NCBI RefSeq assembly: GCF_049959315.1
Contig: NZ_CP188201.1
Length of the DNA: 64,000 bases
Source of the DNA: Serratia proteamaculans_D
GTDB lineage: Bacteria > Pseudomonadota > Gammaproteobacteria > Enterobacterales > Enterobacteriaceae
Strand: one strand, 5' to 3'
Shown: positions 8,663 through 17,979 of the stretch, one piece after another
Position numbering within the stretch: position 1 is the first letter of the stretch
Layout: each line of letters starts with the position of its first letter
Made by a program: the position numbers and the translations under genes
The notes under the pieces: generated by a model
Databases searched by the model: none
What the model was told of the DNA's origin: nothing
Seen by the model: the letters and a program-made list of their open reading frames with translations, nothing else

Positions 8663-9738
8663 TTTGGCTGGCCGAACATTTGGTCAAATATTATTCCGGC
8701 TTCAACGTCTTTTCCTACCTGACGTTCCGAGCCATTGTCAGCCTGCTGACCGCGCTGTTCCTCTCCTTATGGATGGGGCCGCGGGTGATTAAACGCCTGC
8801 AGGAGATGTCCTTCGGCCAGGTGGTGCGTAACGACGGTCCAGAGTCGCATTTCAGCAAGCGCGGCACGCCGACCATGGGCGGCATCATGATCCTGACCTC
8901 CATCACCGTTTCGGTGCTGATGTGGGCCTATCCGTCCAACCCTTACGTGTGGTGCGTACTGTTCGTTCTGGTGGGCTACGGCATCGTCGGTTTCGTTGAT
9001 GACTACCGCAAGGTGGTTCGCAAAGACACCAAGGGGCTGATTGCCCGCTGGAAATACTTCTGGCAGTCGGTGATTGCGCTGGTGGTTGCTTTCGCCATGT
9101 ATGCCGTAGGAAAAGACACGCCAGCCACCGAGCTGGTTGTGCCGTTCTTTAAGGACATCATGCCGCAGTTGGGCCTGTTATACGTGCTGTTGGCGTATTT
9201 TGTGATTGTCGGCACCAGCAACGCGGTCAACCTGACCGACGGGCTGGATGGCCTGGCGATTATGCCAACGGTGTTCGTGGCCGCAGGCTTTGCGCTGGTG
9301 GCCTGGGCGACCGGTAACATGAACTTCGCCAACTACCTGCACATTCCGTATCTGCGTCACGCCGGCGAACTGGTGATTGTCTGTACCGCCATCGTGGGTG
9401 CCGGTCTGGGCTTCCTGTGGTTCAACACCTACCCGGCTCAGGTCTTCATGGGCGATGTTGGCTCACTGGCACTGGGCGGCGCGCTGGGCACTATCGCGGT
9501 GCTGCTGCGCCAAGAGTTTTTACTGTTGATTATGGGCGGCGTGTTCGTGGTTGAAACGCTGTCGGTCATTTTGCAGGTGGGGTCGTTCAAGCTGCGCGGA
9601 CAACGTATTTTCCGCATGGCACCGATTCACCACCACTATGAATTGAAGGGCTGGCCAGAGCCGCGCGTGATCGTGCGCTTCTGGATTATTTCGCTGATGC
9701 TGGTGCTGATTGGCCTGGCGACGCTGAAGGTGCGGTAA
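8656..9738 (+). CDS. mraY: Phospho-N-acetylmuramoyl-pentapeptide transferase MraY
   Basis: Integral membrane enzyme that transfers phospho-MurNAc-pentapeptide from UDP to undecaprenyl phosphate, forming lipid I. 360 residues, as in E. coli, with about ten membrane segments. The magnesium and active-site motifs are present: GFVDDYRKV (the DDY pair), NAVNLTDGLDGLA and FMGDVGSLALGG, then APIHHHYELKG. It overlaps the end of murF and is followed by murD after 2 bases. Confidence 0.98.
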   Translation: MLVWLAEHLVKYYSGFNVFSYLTFRAIVSLLTALFLSLWMGPRVIKRLQEMSFGQVVRNDGPESHFSKRGTPTMGGIMILTSITVSVLMWAYPSNPYVWCVLFVLVGYGIVGFVDDYRKVVRKDTKGLIARWKYFWQSVIALVVAFAMYAVGKDTPATELVVPFFKDIMPQLGLLYVLLAYFVIVGTSNAVNLTDGLDGLAIMPTVFVAAGFALVAWATGNMNFANYLHIPYLRHAGELVIVCTAIVGAGLGFLWFNTYPAQVFMGDVGSLALGGALGTIAVLLRQEFLLLIMGGVFVVETLSVILQVGSFKLRGQRIFRMAPIHHHYELKGWPEPRVIVRFWIISLMLVLIGLATLKVR

Positions 9739-9740
9739 TT

Positions 9741-11060
9741 ATGGCGGATTATCAGGGTAAAAAAGTGGTCATCATCGGGCTGGGCCTTACCGGCCTGTCC
9801 TGTGTTGATTTCTTTATGGCGCGCGGCGTGACGCCACGCGTTATGGATACCCGCATCTCACCGCCAGGGCTGGACAAGCTGCCTGAAAGCGTTGAGCGTC
9901 ATCTGGGCGATTTGAATCAGGACTGGCTGTTGACGGCGGATTTGATCGTAGCCAGCCCGGGCATGGCGTTGGCTACCCCGGCATTAAGCGCCGCTGCGGA
10001 TGCCGGCGTGGAAATTGTCGGCGACGTCGAGCTGTTCTGCCGCGAAGCACAGGCACCGATCGTAGCCATCACCGGCTCTAATGGTAAAAGCACCGTCACT
10101 ACCCTGGTGGGTGAGATGGCGAAAGCGGCCGGTTGGGCGGTGGGCGTTGGCGGTAATATCGGCCTGCCTGCGCTGAGTTTGTTGCGCCAGGAGTGCCAAC
10201 TGTACGTGCTGGAGCTATCAAGTTTCCAGCTCGAAACTACCTTCAGCCTGCGTGCGGCCGCGGCGACCATTTTGAACGTCACCGAAGATCACATGGACCG
10301 CTACCCGTTTGGCCTGCAGCAGTACCGTGCTGCCAAACTGCGTGTTTATGAAAATGCTGAAGTCTGCGTGGTCAATGCGGATGATGCGCTGACCATGCCG
10401 GTTCGCGGTGCCGATGAGCGCTGCATCAGCTTCGGTGCCGATGTGGGCGACTACCATCTGAACCGTCAACTGGGTGAAACCTGGCTGCGCGTACGCGGTG
10501 AGAAAATCCTCAATACCCGCGAGATGAAGCTGACCGGCCGTCACAACTACACCAATGCGCTGGCGGCGTTGGCACTGGCCGATGCGGTCAATATCCCACG
10601 AGCTTCCAGTCTGAAAGCGCTGACCACCTTTACCGGCCTGGCGCATCGCTTCCAGCTGGCGTGGGAACATAACGGCGTACGCTGGATTAACGATTCCAAA
10701 GCCACCAACGTCGGCAGCACCGAAGCGGCGTTAAATGGTCTGCAGGTTGACGGCACTTTACATCTGCTGCTGGGCGGCGACGGCAAGTCTGCCGACTTTT
10801 CCCCGCTGGCGCAGTATCTGCAGGGCGATAACGTCCGCCTTTACTGTTTTGGCCGTGATGGCGAACAGCTGGCGCAGCTGCGGCCGGAGGTCGCAACCCT
10901 GACAGAGACCATGGAACAGGCGATGCAGGCGATAGCCGGTCGGGTGCAGTCCGGCGATATGGTGTTGCTGTCACCGGCATGCGCCAGTCTGGACCAGTTC
11001 CGTAATTTTGAAGTGCGCGGCGACGAGTTCGCCCGCCTGGCACAGGAGCTCGGCGGATGA
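9741..11060 (+). CDS. murD: UDP-MurNAc-L-alanine:D-glutamate ligase MurD
   Basis: Cytoplasmic ligase that adds D-glutamate to UDP-MurNAc-L-Ala. 439 residues. The N-terminal Rossmann-like domain (VVIIGLGLTGLS) binds the UDP substrate, the ATP motif is AITGSNGKSTVTT, and the C-terminal ligase signature NDSKATNVGSTEAAL is present. The ATG of ftsW overlaps its stop (ATGA), showing the tight packing typical of this cluster. Confidence 0.97.
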   Translation: MADYQGKKVVIIGLGLTGLSCVDFFMARGVTPRVMDTRISPPGLDKLPESVERHLGDLNQDWLLTADLIVASPGMALATPALSAAADAGVEIVGDVELFCREAQAPIVAITGSNGKSTVTTLVGEMAKAAGWAVGVGGNIGLPALSLLRQECQLYVLELSSFQLETTFSLRAAAATILNVTEDHMDRYPFGLQQYRAAKLRVYENAEVCVVNADDALTMPVRGADERCISFGADVGDYHLNRQLGETWLRVRGEKILNTREMKLTGRHNYTNALAALALADAVNIPRASSLKALTTFTGLAHRFQLAWEHNGVRWINDSKATNVGSTEAALNGLQVDGTLHLLLGGDGKSADFSPLAQYLQGDNVRLYCFGRDGEQLAQLRPEVATLTETMEQAMQAIAGRVQSGDMVLLSPACASLDQFRNFEVRGDEFARLAQELGG

Positions 11061-12259
11061 GACTACGCTTGCCGAACTTCGGGCTGACCGAACTGTTTAA
11101 AAACTGGGTCGCGGGATCGCGGGATAACGACTCGGTCAATATGGTGCTGTACGATCGCACCTTACTGTGGCTGACCTTTGGGTTGGCCATTATCGGTTTT
11201 GTGATGGTGACCTCGGCGTCGATGCCGATCGGTCAGCGCCTGGCAGACGATCCTTTCCTGTTCGCCAAGCGTGATGCGCTGTACCTCGGCCTGGCGTTCG
11301 GCCTGTCGATGGTGACGCTGCGTATTCCGATGGAAGTCTGGCAGCGCTACAGCAACGTCATGCTGCTGATGTCGATTGTGATGCTGTTGATCGTATTGGT
11401 GGTCGGCAGCTCGGTAAACGGGGCATCGCGCTGGATCGCGCTGGGCCCGCTGCGTATTCAGCCGGCAGAGCTGTCCAAGCTGTCACTGTTCTGCTACCTG
11501 GCTAGTTACCTGGTGCGCAAGGTTGAAGAAGTGCGTACCAACTTTTGGGGCTTCTGCAAGCCGATGGGTGTGATGGTAGTGCTGGCGGTATTGCTGCTGG
11601 CCCAGCCTGACCTCGGTACCGTGGTGGTGCTGTTCATTACCACGCTGGCGATGCTGTTCCTGGCCGGTGCCAAAATGTGGCAGTTCCTGGCGATTATCGG
11701 CTCCGGTGCTTTCGCGGTGGTGCTGTTGATCATTGCCGAACCTTACCGTATGCGCCGCGTGACGTCGTTCTGGAATCCATGGGCCGATCCGTTCGGCAGC
11801 GGCTACCAGTTGACCCAGTCGCTGATGGCCTTTGGCCGCGGTGAGTTCTGGGGGCAGGGACTCGGTAACTCGGTACAAAAACTTGAGTATTTGCCTGAAG
11901 CGCACACCGACTTTATCTTCTCGATTTTAGGCGAAGAACTGGGCTATATCGGTGTGGTTTTTGCATTGTTAATGGTATTCTGCGTCGCTTTTCGTGCTAT
12001 GTCGATTGGCCGCCGTGCGCTGGAGCTTGATCAACGTTTTTCCGGCTTTTTGGCCTGCTCAATTGGCGTGTGGTTTAGCTTCCAGGCGCTGGTTAACGTC
12101 GGCGCCGCCGCAGGTATGTTACCGACCAAAGGTCTGACGCTGCCATTGATAAGCTACGGCGGCTCGAGCCTGCTGATTATGTCGACGGCGATCGTGCTGT
12201 TATTGCGTATTGATTATGAAACGCGTCTGGCTAAAGCCCAGGCGTTTGTGAAGAGGTAA
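11057..12259 (+). CDS. ftsW: Septal peptidoglycan glycosyltransferase FtsW
   Basis: SEDS-family polytopic membrane protein that polymerises lipid II at the septum together with FtsI. 400 residues with about ten membrane segments. SEDS signatures are GASRWIALGPLRIQPAELSK, AQPDLGTVVVLF (with the catalytic-region aspartate), YLPEAHTDFIFSILGEELGY and LPLISYGGSSL. The start overlaps the murD stop. A soluble N-terminal tail of about 35 residues precedes the first membrane segment. Confidence 0.97.
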   Translation: MRLRLPNFGLTELFKNWVAGSRDNDSVNMVLYDRTLLWLTFGLAIIGFVMVTSASMPIGQRLADDPFLFAKRDALYLGLAFGLSMVTLRIPMEVWQRYSNVMLLMSIVMLLIVLVVGSSVNGASRWIALGPLRIQPAELSKLSLFCYLASYLVRKVEEVRTNFWGFCKPMGVMVVLAVLLLAQPDLGTVVVLFITTLAMLFLAGAKMWQFLAIIGSGAFAVVLLIIAEPYRMRRVTSFWNPWADPFGSGYQLTQSLMAFGRGEFWGQGLGNSVQKLEYLPEAHTDFIFSILGEELGYIGVVFALLMVFCVAFRAMSIGRRALELDQRFSGFLACSIGVWFSFQALVNVGAAAGMLPTKGLTLPLISYGGSSLLIMSTAIVLLLRIDYETRLAKAQAFVKR

Positions 12260-12262
12260 GGG

Positions 12263-13327
12263 ATGAGCGGGAAACCTAAGCGTTTAATGGTGATGGCAGG
12301 CGGTACCGGCGGACACGTGTTCCCGGGACTGGCGGTCGCACATCATCTGATGGCGCAGGGCTGGCAGGTGCGCTGGCTTGGAACCGCAGACCGAATGGAA
12401 GCCGATCTGGTGCCAAAGCACGGGATCGAGATTGATTTCATCCGTATTTCCGGCCTGCGCGGCAAAGGGCTGAAGGCCCAGTTGAGCGCACCGCTGCGGA
12501 TCTGGCACGCGGTACGCCAGGCGAAGGCGATAATGCGCAACTACCAGCCGGACGTGGTGCTGGGCATGGGCGGTTATGTTTCCGGCCCTGGCGGTTTGGC
12601 GGCATGGCTGTGCGGTGTCCCGGTGGTATTGCACGAGCAAAATGGTATTGCCGGGCTGACCAACCGCTGGCTGGCGCGTATTGCCAAAACCGTACTGCAG
12701 GCATTCCCTGGTGCGTTCCCGAACGCCGAGGTGGTGGGTAACCCGGTTCGTACCGACGTACTGGCGTTACCGCTGCCGGCAGAACGCTTGATGGGTCGTG
12801 AAGGGCCAATCCGCGTACTGGTGATTGGCGGAAGTCAGGGGGCGCGGGTGCTGAATCAGACAGTTCCTGAAGTCGCGGCGAGATTGGGCGATAAAATAAC
12901 GCTCTGGCATCAGGTAGGTAAAGGTGCGCTGGAAAACGTGTTGCGCGACTACGAGAGGGTAGGGCAGACACAGCACAAGGTGACCGAGTTTATTGATGAC
13001 ATGGCTGCCGCCTACGCCTGGGCTGATGTGGTGGTGTGCCGCTCCGGTGCGTTGACCGTCAGCGAGATTGCTGCCGCGGGCCTGCCGGCGATCTTTGTGC
13101 CATTCCAGCACAAGGACCGTCAGCAATATTGGAATGCTCGCCCGCTGGAAGAAGCCGGCGCGGCGAAGATTATCGAACAACCGCAGTTTAACGCTGATGT
13201 AGTGGCTGAACTGCTGGCCGGCTGGGATCGTCCAACGCTGTTGGCGATGGCTGAAAAGGCGCGCGCAGTAGCCATTCCGGATGCCACCGAGCGCGTGGCG
13301 GCGGAGTTGGTGCGGGTCGCCAAATAA
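12263..13327 (+). CDS. murG: UDP-GlcNAc:undecaprenyl-PP-MurNAc-pentapeptide GlcNAc transferase MurG
   Basis: Peripheral inner-membrane glycosyltransferase (GT-B fold) that converts lipid I to lipid II. 354 residues. Glycine-rich motifs are MAGGTGGHVFPGLAVA near the N-terminus, GMGGYVSGPGGLAAW, and VIGGSQGARVLNQT at the start of the C-terminal domain. The UDP-GlcNAc region reads VVCRSGALTVSEIAAAGLPA. It starts 3 bases after ftsW. Unlike the rest of the block it is followed by an 80-base spacer with a duplicated hairpin unit. Confidence 0.97.
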   Translation: MSGKPKRLMVMAGGTGGHVFPGLAVAHHLMAQGWQVRWLGTADRMEADLVPKHGIEIDFIRISGLRGKGLKAQLSAPLRIWHAVRQAKAIMRNYQPDVVLGMGGYVSGPGGLAAWLCGVPVVLHEQNGIAGLTNRWLARIAKTVLQAFPGAFPNAEVVGNPVRTDVLALPLPAERLMGREGPIRVLVIGGSQGARVLNQTVPEVAARLGDKITLWHQVGKGALENVLRDYERVGQTQHKVTEFIDDMAAAYAWADVVVCRSGALTVSEIAAAGLPAIFVPFQHKDRQQYWNARPLEEAGAAKIIEQPQFNADVVAELLAGWDRPTLLAMAEKARAVAIPDATERVAAELVRVAK

Positions 13328-13331
13328 TTTG

Positions 13332-13404
13332 CAGGGGTTCGGTACGCCGGGCCTGAATTAAAGAATGTCATACAGGGGCCCGGTATGCCGGACCCGGATT
13401 AGAG
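13332..13404 (+). repeat. Duplicated 32-base unit in the murG-murC spacer
   Basis: Two copies of about 32 bases (13332-13363 and 13373-13404) are identical at roughly 26 positions and offset by 41 bases. Each contains a short GC hairpin (CGG-TACG-CCG and CCGG-TATG-CCGG). They fill one of the few non-overlapping junctions in the dcw cluster, and the second copy ends just before the murC start. Their function is unknown; mRNA processing or local translation control is possible. Confidence 0.6.
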
Positions 13405-13410
13405 AGAGTG

Positions 13411-14889
13411 ATGAATACACAACAACTGGCGAAACTACGTACTATCGTGCCCGAGATGCGACGCGTCCGGCACATTCACTTTGTCGGCATTGGTGGCGCC
13501 GGCATGGGTGGTATCGCCGAAGTGTTGGCTAACGAAGGTTATCAAATCAGCGGTTCCGATCTGGCACCGAATCCGGTAACCCAACAGTTGAGCGCGCTCG
13601 GGGCGACGATTTACTTCCATCACCGCCCGGAAAACGTGCTGGATGCCAGCGTAGTGGTGGTTTCTACCGCCATTTCTGCCGACAACCCGGAACTTGTCGC
13701 CGCCCGTGAGGCGCGTATCCCGGTGATCCGTCGTGCAGAGATGCTGGCCGAACTGATGCGCTTCCGCCACGGTATCGCCGTTGCCGGTACGCACGGCAAG
13801 ACCACTACCACGGCGATGGTGTCGAGCATTTATGCCGAAGCCGGCCTGGACCCGACCTTTGTCAACGGCGGGCTGGTGAAAGCAGCGGGTACCCATGCGC
13901 GTCTGGGGTCCAGCCGTTACCTGATTGCGGAAGCGGATGAGAGCGATGCGTCGTTCCTGCATTTGCAGCCGATGGTGGCGATTGTCACCAATATCGAAGC
14001 CGACCATATGGAGACCTACCAGGGCGACTTCGAAAATCTGAAGCAGACGTTTATTAACTTTTTGCACAACCTGCCGTTCTACGGCCGTGCGGTGATGTGT
14101 GTTGATGACCCGGTGGTGCGCGAACTGCTGCCACGCGTGGGCCGCCATATCACCACCTACGGTTTCAGTGACGATGCCGACGTACGCATCGAGAGCTATC
14201 GCCAGGTTGGGCCGCAGGGCCACTTTACGCTGAGCCGTCAGGACAAACCGTTAATGACGGTCACCCTGAACGCGCCGGGCCGTCACAACGCGTTGAACGC
14301 CGCGGCGGCAGTGGCAGTGGCAACAGAGGAAGGCATCGACGACGCAGATATCCTGCGTGCGCTGGCAGGCTTCCAGGGTACCGGTCGCCGCTTTGATTTC
14401 CTCGGTGAATTCCCGCTGGAGCCAGTCAACGGCAAAAGTGGCAGCGCGATGCTGGTGGACGACTATGGTCACCACCCGACCGAGGTTGACGCAACGCTGA
14501 AAGCGGCGCGTGCCGGTTGGCCGGACAAGCGTCTGGTGATGATCTTCCAGCCGCACCGTTACACCCGTACGCGCGATCTGTATGACGACTTCGCCAACGT
14601 GCTGTCGCAGGTGGACGTGCTGCTGATGCTGGACGTGTATTCGGCGGGTGAAACGGCGATCCCAGGGGCGGACAGCCGTTCACTGTGCCGGACTATCCGC
14701 AGCCGCGGCAAGCTGGATCCGATTCTGGTTTCCGATGCGGACACCGTGCCGGAAACTCTGGCGCAGTTGCTGCAGGCCGACGATTTAGTGCTGGTGCAAG
14801 GCGCCGGCAACGTGGGTAAAGTTGCCCGCAAACTGGCTGAGCTGAAGCTGCAGCCACAGAAAAAAGAGGAGGAACACCATGGCCGATAA
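13411..14889 (+). CDS. murC: UDP-N-acetylmuramate:L-alanine ligase MurC
   Basis: Cytoplasmic ligase that attaches L-alanine to UDP-MurNAc, the first step of stem-peptide synthesis. 492 residues from the ATG at 13411. A GTG directly upstream in frame (13408) would add one residue, but the E. coli protein begins MNTQQLAKLR, so the ATG is preferred. Motifs are the UDP-binding HFVGIGGAGMGGIAE, the ATP-binding GTHGKTTTTAMV and DDYGHHPTEV. GAGAGA lies upstream. The ddlB start overlaps its 3' end by 11 bases. Confidence 0.97.
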   Translation: MNTQQLAKLRTIVPEMRRVRHIHFVGIGGAGMGGIAEVLANEGYQISGSDLAPNPVTQQLSALGATIYFHHRPENVLDASVVVVSTAISADNPELVAAREARIPVIRRAEMLAELMRFRHGIAVAGTHGKTTTTAMVSSIYAEAGLDPTFVNGGLVKAAGTHARLGSSRYLIAEADESDASFLHLQPMVAIVTNIEADHMETYQGDFENLKQTFINFLHNLPFYGRAVMCVDDPVVRELLPRVGRHITTYGFSDDADVRIESYRQVGPQGHFTLSRQDKPLMTVTLNAPGRHNALNAAAAVAVATEEGIDDADILRALAGFQGTGRRFDFLGEFPLEPVNGKSGSAMLVDDYGHHPTEVDATLKAARAGWPDKRLVMIFQPHRYTRTRDLYDDFANVLSQVDVLLMLDVYSAGETAIPGADSRSLCRTIRSRGKLDPILVSDADTVPETLAQLLQADDLVLVQGAGNVGKVARKLAELKLQPQKKEEEHHGR

Positions 14890-15799
14890 AGTTGCCGTAC
14901 TGCTGGGTGGCACCTCTGCTGAACGTGAAGTGTCATTGCAATCCGGCGCCGCCGTGCTGGCCGGGCTGCGTGAAGCCGGTATCGATGCCCACGGCATTGA
15001 TATCCGTGACTTCCCGGTAACCCAGTTGAAAGAACACGGGTTTACCAAAGTCTTTATCGCACTGCACGGTCGCGGTGGCGAAGACGGCACCCTGCAAGGG
15101 ATGCTGGAGTTCCTCGAGCTGCCCTACACCGGCAGCGGCGTGATGGCTTCGGCGCTGACCATGGACAAATGGCGCACCAAAATGGTGTGGCAGTCGATGG
15201 GCTTGCCGGTAGCGCCTTATGTAGCGCTGAACCGCAAGCAGTATGCCGGTGCAGAGAAGGCGGCGCTGATTGCCCGCGTGGAGGCCCTGGGCCTGCCGTT
15301 AATCGTCAAGCCGAGCCGTGAAGGTTCCAGCGTCGGCATGAGCAAGGTCACCGAGCGTGACGCGCTTGAAGCGGCGTTGGAAGAAGGTTTCCGCCATGAC
15401 GACGACGTGCTGGTCGAAAAGTGGCTGAGCGGCCCGGAATATACGGTAGCGATGTTGGGCGATCAGGTATTGCCTTCGATCCGCATTCAACCGGCCGGCG
15501 TATTTTATGACTATCAGGCCAAGTACATTTCGGACGATACCCAATATTTCTGTCCGAGTGGCCTGGGTGCGCAGCAGGAAGCCGAGATGGCTACCCTGGC
15601 GTTACGCGCCTACCGTGGGCTGGACTGCAGCGGCTGGGGCCGCGTGGATGTGATGCAGGATAGCGATGGCAGCTTCTATCTGCTTGAGGTGAATACCTCT
15701 CCGGGCATGACCAGTCATAGCCTGGTGCCGATGGCAGCGCGCCAGTCTGGTTTAAGCTTCTCGCAGCTGGTAGCGAGAATTTTGGAGTTGGCCGACTGA
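14879..15799 (+). CDS. ddlB: D-alanine:D-alanine ligase DdlB
   Basis: ATP-grasp enzyme that makes the D-Ala-D-Ala dipeptide used by MurF. 306 residues, as in E. coli. Signatures are VAVLLGGTSAEREVSL at the start, FIALHGRGGEDGTLQG, VKPSREGSSVGM in the ATP-grasp domain and the metal-binding LLEVNTSPGMTSHSLVP near the end. The ATG lies within murC, preceded by AGGAGGAA, and ftsQ follows after 1 base. In E. coli promoters for ftsQAZ lie in this gene; I did not resolve them here. Confidence 0.97.
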   Translation: MADKVAVLLGGTSAEREVSLQSGAAVLAGLREAGIDAHGIDIRDFPVTQLKEHGFTKVFIALHGRGGEDGTLQGMLEFLELPYTGSGVMASALTMDKWRTKMVWQSMGLPVAPYVALNRKQYAGAEKAALIARVEALGLPLIVKPSREGSSVGMSKVTERDALEAALEEGFRHDDDVLVEKWLSGPEYTVAMLGDQVLPSIRIQPAGVFYDYQAKYISDDTQYFCPSGLGAQQEAEMATLALRAYRGLDCSGWGRVDVMQDSDGSFYLLEVNTSPGMTSHSLVPMAARQSGLSFSQLVARILELAD

Positions 15800-15800
15800 T

Positions 15801-16652
15801 ATGTCGCAAGCTGCCCTGAATGCGCGTGAACGCGAGGTGGATAACAACCCGCGCCGCAGCAATGGAACCCAGTTGGCGGGAATGGTTTTCCTGCTGATGG
15901 TGTTGGGAACGGTCCTGTGGAGTGGCTGGGCGGTGATTGGCTGGATGAAAGACGCCAGCCGCCTGCCGCTGTCACGACTGGTGGTGACCGGTGAACGCCA
16001 TTACACCACCAACGACGATATTCGCCAGGCAATCCTGGCGCTGGGATCGCCGGGTACTTTCATGACGCAGGATGTGGATATCATCCAGCAACAGATTGAA
16101 CGCCTGCCGTGGATCAAGCAGGCCAGCGTACGCAAGCAGTGGCCGGACGAGCTGAAAATTCACCTGGTGGAATATGTCCCGGTGGCGCGCTGGAATGATT
16201 TGCACATGGTGGACGCCGAAGGCAAATCCTTCAGCGTGTCGGCAGAACGAATTGGCAAACAGAAGTTGCCGTTGCTTTATGGCCCGGAAGGGAGCGAACA
16301 GGATGTTCTGGACGGATATCGGACCATGAGCAGCATGTTAGCGGCCAGCAAATATACGCTGAAAATGGCAGCCATGAGTGCTCGCCATTCCTGGCAGCTG
16401 GCTTTGGATAATGATGTTCGGCTGGAGCTGGGACGCGACGATCGCACCGGACGCCTGCAGCGCTTTATCGAGCTTTACCCGGTATTGCAGCAGCAGGGGC
16501 AGGCAGAAAGCAAGCGAGTCAGCTATGTCGACTTACGCTATGAGGCCGGTGCATCGGTAGGTTGGGCCCCAGTGTTAATCGACCCGCAGGCAGCAGGCGA
16601 TCAGCAAAACAGTAATCAGCAACAGAATCAGGCACAGGCAAAACAACAATGA
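15801..16652 (+). CDS. ftsQ: Cell division protein FtsQ
   Basis: Bitopic inner-membrane divisome protein that recruits FtsB/FtsL. 283 residues. A cytoplasmic tail is followed by one membrane segment (about residues 27-49, AGMVFLLMVLGTVLWSGWAV), a POTRA domain (SRLVVTGERHYTTNDDIRQA) and the beta domain containing VRKQWPDELKIHLVEYVPVARW. The C-terminal tail is rich in Gln and Asn (NSNQQQNQAQAKQQ). Its stop overlaps the ftsA ATG. Confidence 0.96.
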   Translation: MSQAALNAREREVDNNPRRSNGTQLAGMVFLLMVLGTVLWSGWAVIGWMKDASRLPLSRLVVTGERHYTTNDDIRQAILALGSPGTFMTQDVDIIQQQIERLPWIKQASVRKQWPDELKIHLVEYVPVARWNDLHMVDAEGKSFSVSAERIGKQKLPLLYGPEGSEQDVLDGYRTMSSMLAASKYTLKMAAMSARHSWQLALDNDVRLELGRDDRTGRLQRFIELYPVLQQQGQAESKRVSYVDLRYEAGASVGWAPVLIDPQAAGDQQNSNQQQNQAQAKQQ

Positions 16653-17905
16653 TCAAGTCGACGGACAGAAAACTGGTAGTTGGACTGGAGATCGGTACTG
16701 CAAAAGTCTCCGCATTGGTAGGGGAAGTTCTGCCCGATGGCATGGTCAACATTATCGGGGTGGGCAGTTGCCCGTCTCGCGGTATGGATAAGGGTGGCGT
16801 TAACGACCTGGAGTCGGTAGTGAAGTGCGTACAGCGCGCTATCGATCAGGCCGAACTGATGGCTGATTGTCAGATTTCTTCGGTTTACCTCGCATTATCG
16901 GGTAAACACATCAGCTGCCAGAACGAAATAGGGATGGTTCCTATTTCCGAAGAGGAAGTGACACAGGAAGATGTGGAGAACGTGGTGCATACCGCCAAAT
17001 CGGTACGCGTCCGTGATGAACACCGCATCCTGCACGTCATCCCTCAGGAATACGCCATCGATTATCAGGAAGGCATCAAAAACCCGGTTGGGTTGTCCGG
17101 CGTGCGTATGCAAGCCAAGGTGCACCTGATCACCTGCCATAACGATATGGCAAAGAACATCGTCAAGGCAGTAGAACGTTGCGGTCTGAAAGTAGACCAA
17201 CTTATTTTCGCCGGTCTGGCCGCCAGCTATGCGGTATTGACCGAAGATGAGCGCGAACTCGGCGTTTGTGTGGTGGATATCGGCGGCGGCACCATGGATA
17301 TGGCGGTGTACACCGGCGGTGCTCTGCGCCACACCAAAGTGATCCCTTACGCCGGGAACGTGGTCACCAGCGATATCGCCTACGCCTTCGGCACACCGCC
17401 GACAGATGCGGAAGCGATCAAGGTTCGACACGGCTGTGCGCTTGGGTCGATTGTTAGCAAGGATGAAAGTGTAGAGGTGCCAAGCGTTGGGGGGCGTCCT
17501 CCTCGTAGTCTGCAAAGACAGACACTGGCTGAAGTTATTGAGCCACGCTACACCGAACTGTTGAATCTGGTTAACGATGAGATTTTGCAATTGCAGGAGC
17601 AACTGCGTCAGCAAGGGGTGAAGCATCATCTGGCAGCGGGTATTGTGCTGACCGGTGGCGCCGCCCAGATTGATGGCCTGGCAGCTTGTGCGCAACGGGT
17701 GTTCCATACCCAGGTACGCATCGGCCAACCCTTGAACATCACGGGTCTGACGGATTATGCGCAGGAGCCTTACTACTCTACGGCGGTAGGTCTGCTGCAC
17801 TATGGAAAAGAGTCTCACCTGAGTGGTGAGGCAGAAGTAGAAAAACGCGCCTCGGTGGGCAATTGGTTTAAACGTATCAATAGCTGGCTGAGAAAAGAGT
17901 TTTAA
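16649..17905 (+). CDS. ftsA: Cell division protein FtsA
   Basis: Actin-like ATPase that tethers FtsZ filaments to the membrane. 418 residues, close to the 420 of E. coli. Seen are the phosphate-1 loop VGLEIGTAKVSALVGE, the phosphate-2 region VVDIGGGTMDMAVYTGG, the adenosine motif VLTGGAAQIDGL and the amphipathic C-terminal membrane-targeting helix (NWFKRINSWLRKEF). The ATGA overlap with ftsQ suggests coupled translation. A 74-base spacer with an inverted repeat separates it from ftsZ. Confidence 0.98.
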   Translation: MIKSTDRKLVVGLEIGTAKVSALVGEVLPDGMVNIIGVGSCPSRGMDKGGVNDLESVVKCVQRAIDQAELMADCQISSVYLALSGKHISCQNEIGMVPISEEEVTQEDVENVVHTAKSVRVRDEHRILHVIPQEYAIDYQEGIKNPVGLSGVRMQAKVHLITCHNDMAKNIVKAVERCGLKVDQLIFAGLAASYAVLTEDERELGVCVVDIGGGTMDMAVYTGGALRHTKVIPYAGNVVTSDIAYAFGTPPTDAEAIKVRHGCALGSIVSKDESVEVPSVGGRPPRSLQRQTLAEVIEPRYTELLNLVNDEILQLQEQLRQQGVKHHLAAGIVLTGGAAQIDGLAACAQRVFHTQVRIGQPLNITGLTDYAQEPYYSTAVGLLHYGKESHLSGEAEVEKRASVGNWFKRINSWLRKEF

Positions 17906-17917
17906 TGTTTCAACAAA

Positions 17918-17949
17918 GAGATCATGCTGAGTAATCTTTTTATGATCTC
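17918..17949 (+). promoter_or_regulatory. Inverted repeat in the ftsA-ftsZ spacer
   Basis: GAGATCAT (17918-17925) pairs perfectly with ATGATCTC (17942-17949) across a 16-base AT-rich loop. The ftsZ ribosome-binding site (GGAGAG) lies about 20 bases downstream, outside the stem. The structure could act in mRNA processing or stability, which is known to matter for ftsZ, but this is inference. Confidence 0.5.
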
Positions 17950-17979
17950 GCAGCGACAGGCACAAAACGGAGAGAAACT

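Noticed and set aside
16895..17965. 356-codon open frame antisense to ftsA
   Set aside because: Opposite a well-conserved division gene; its composition and lack of motifs mark it as a shadow.
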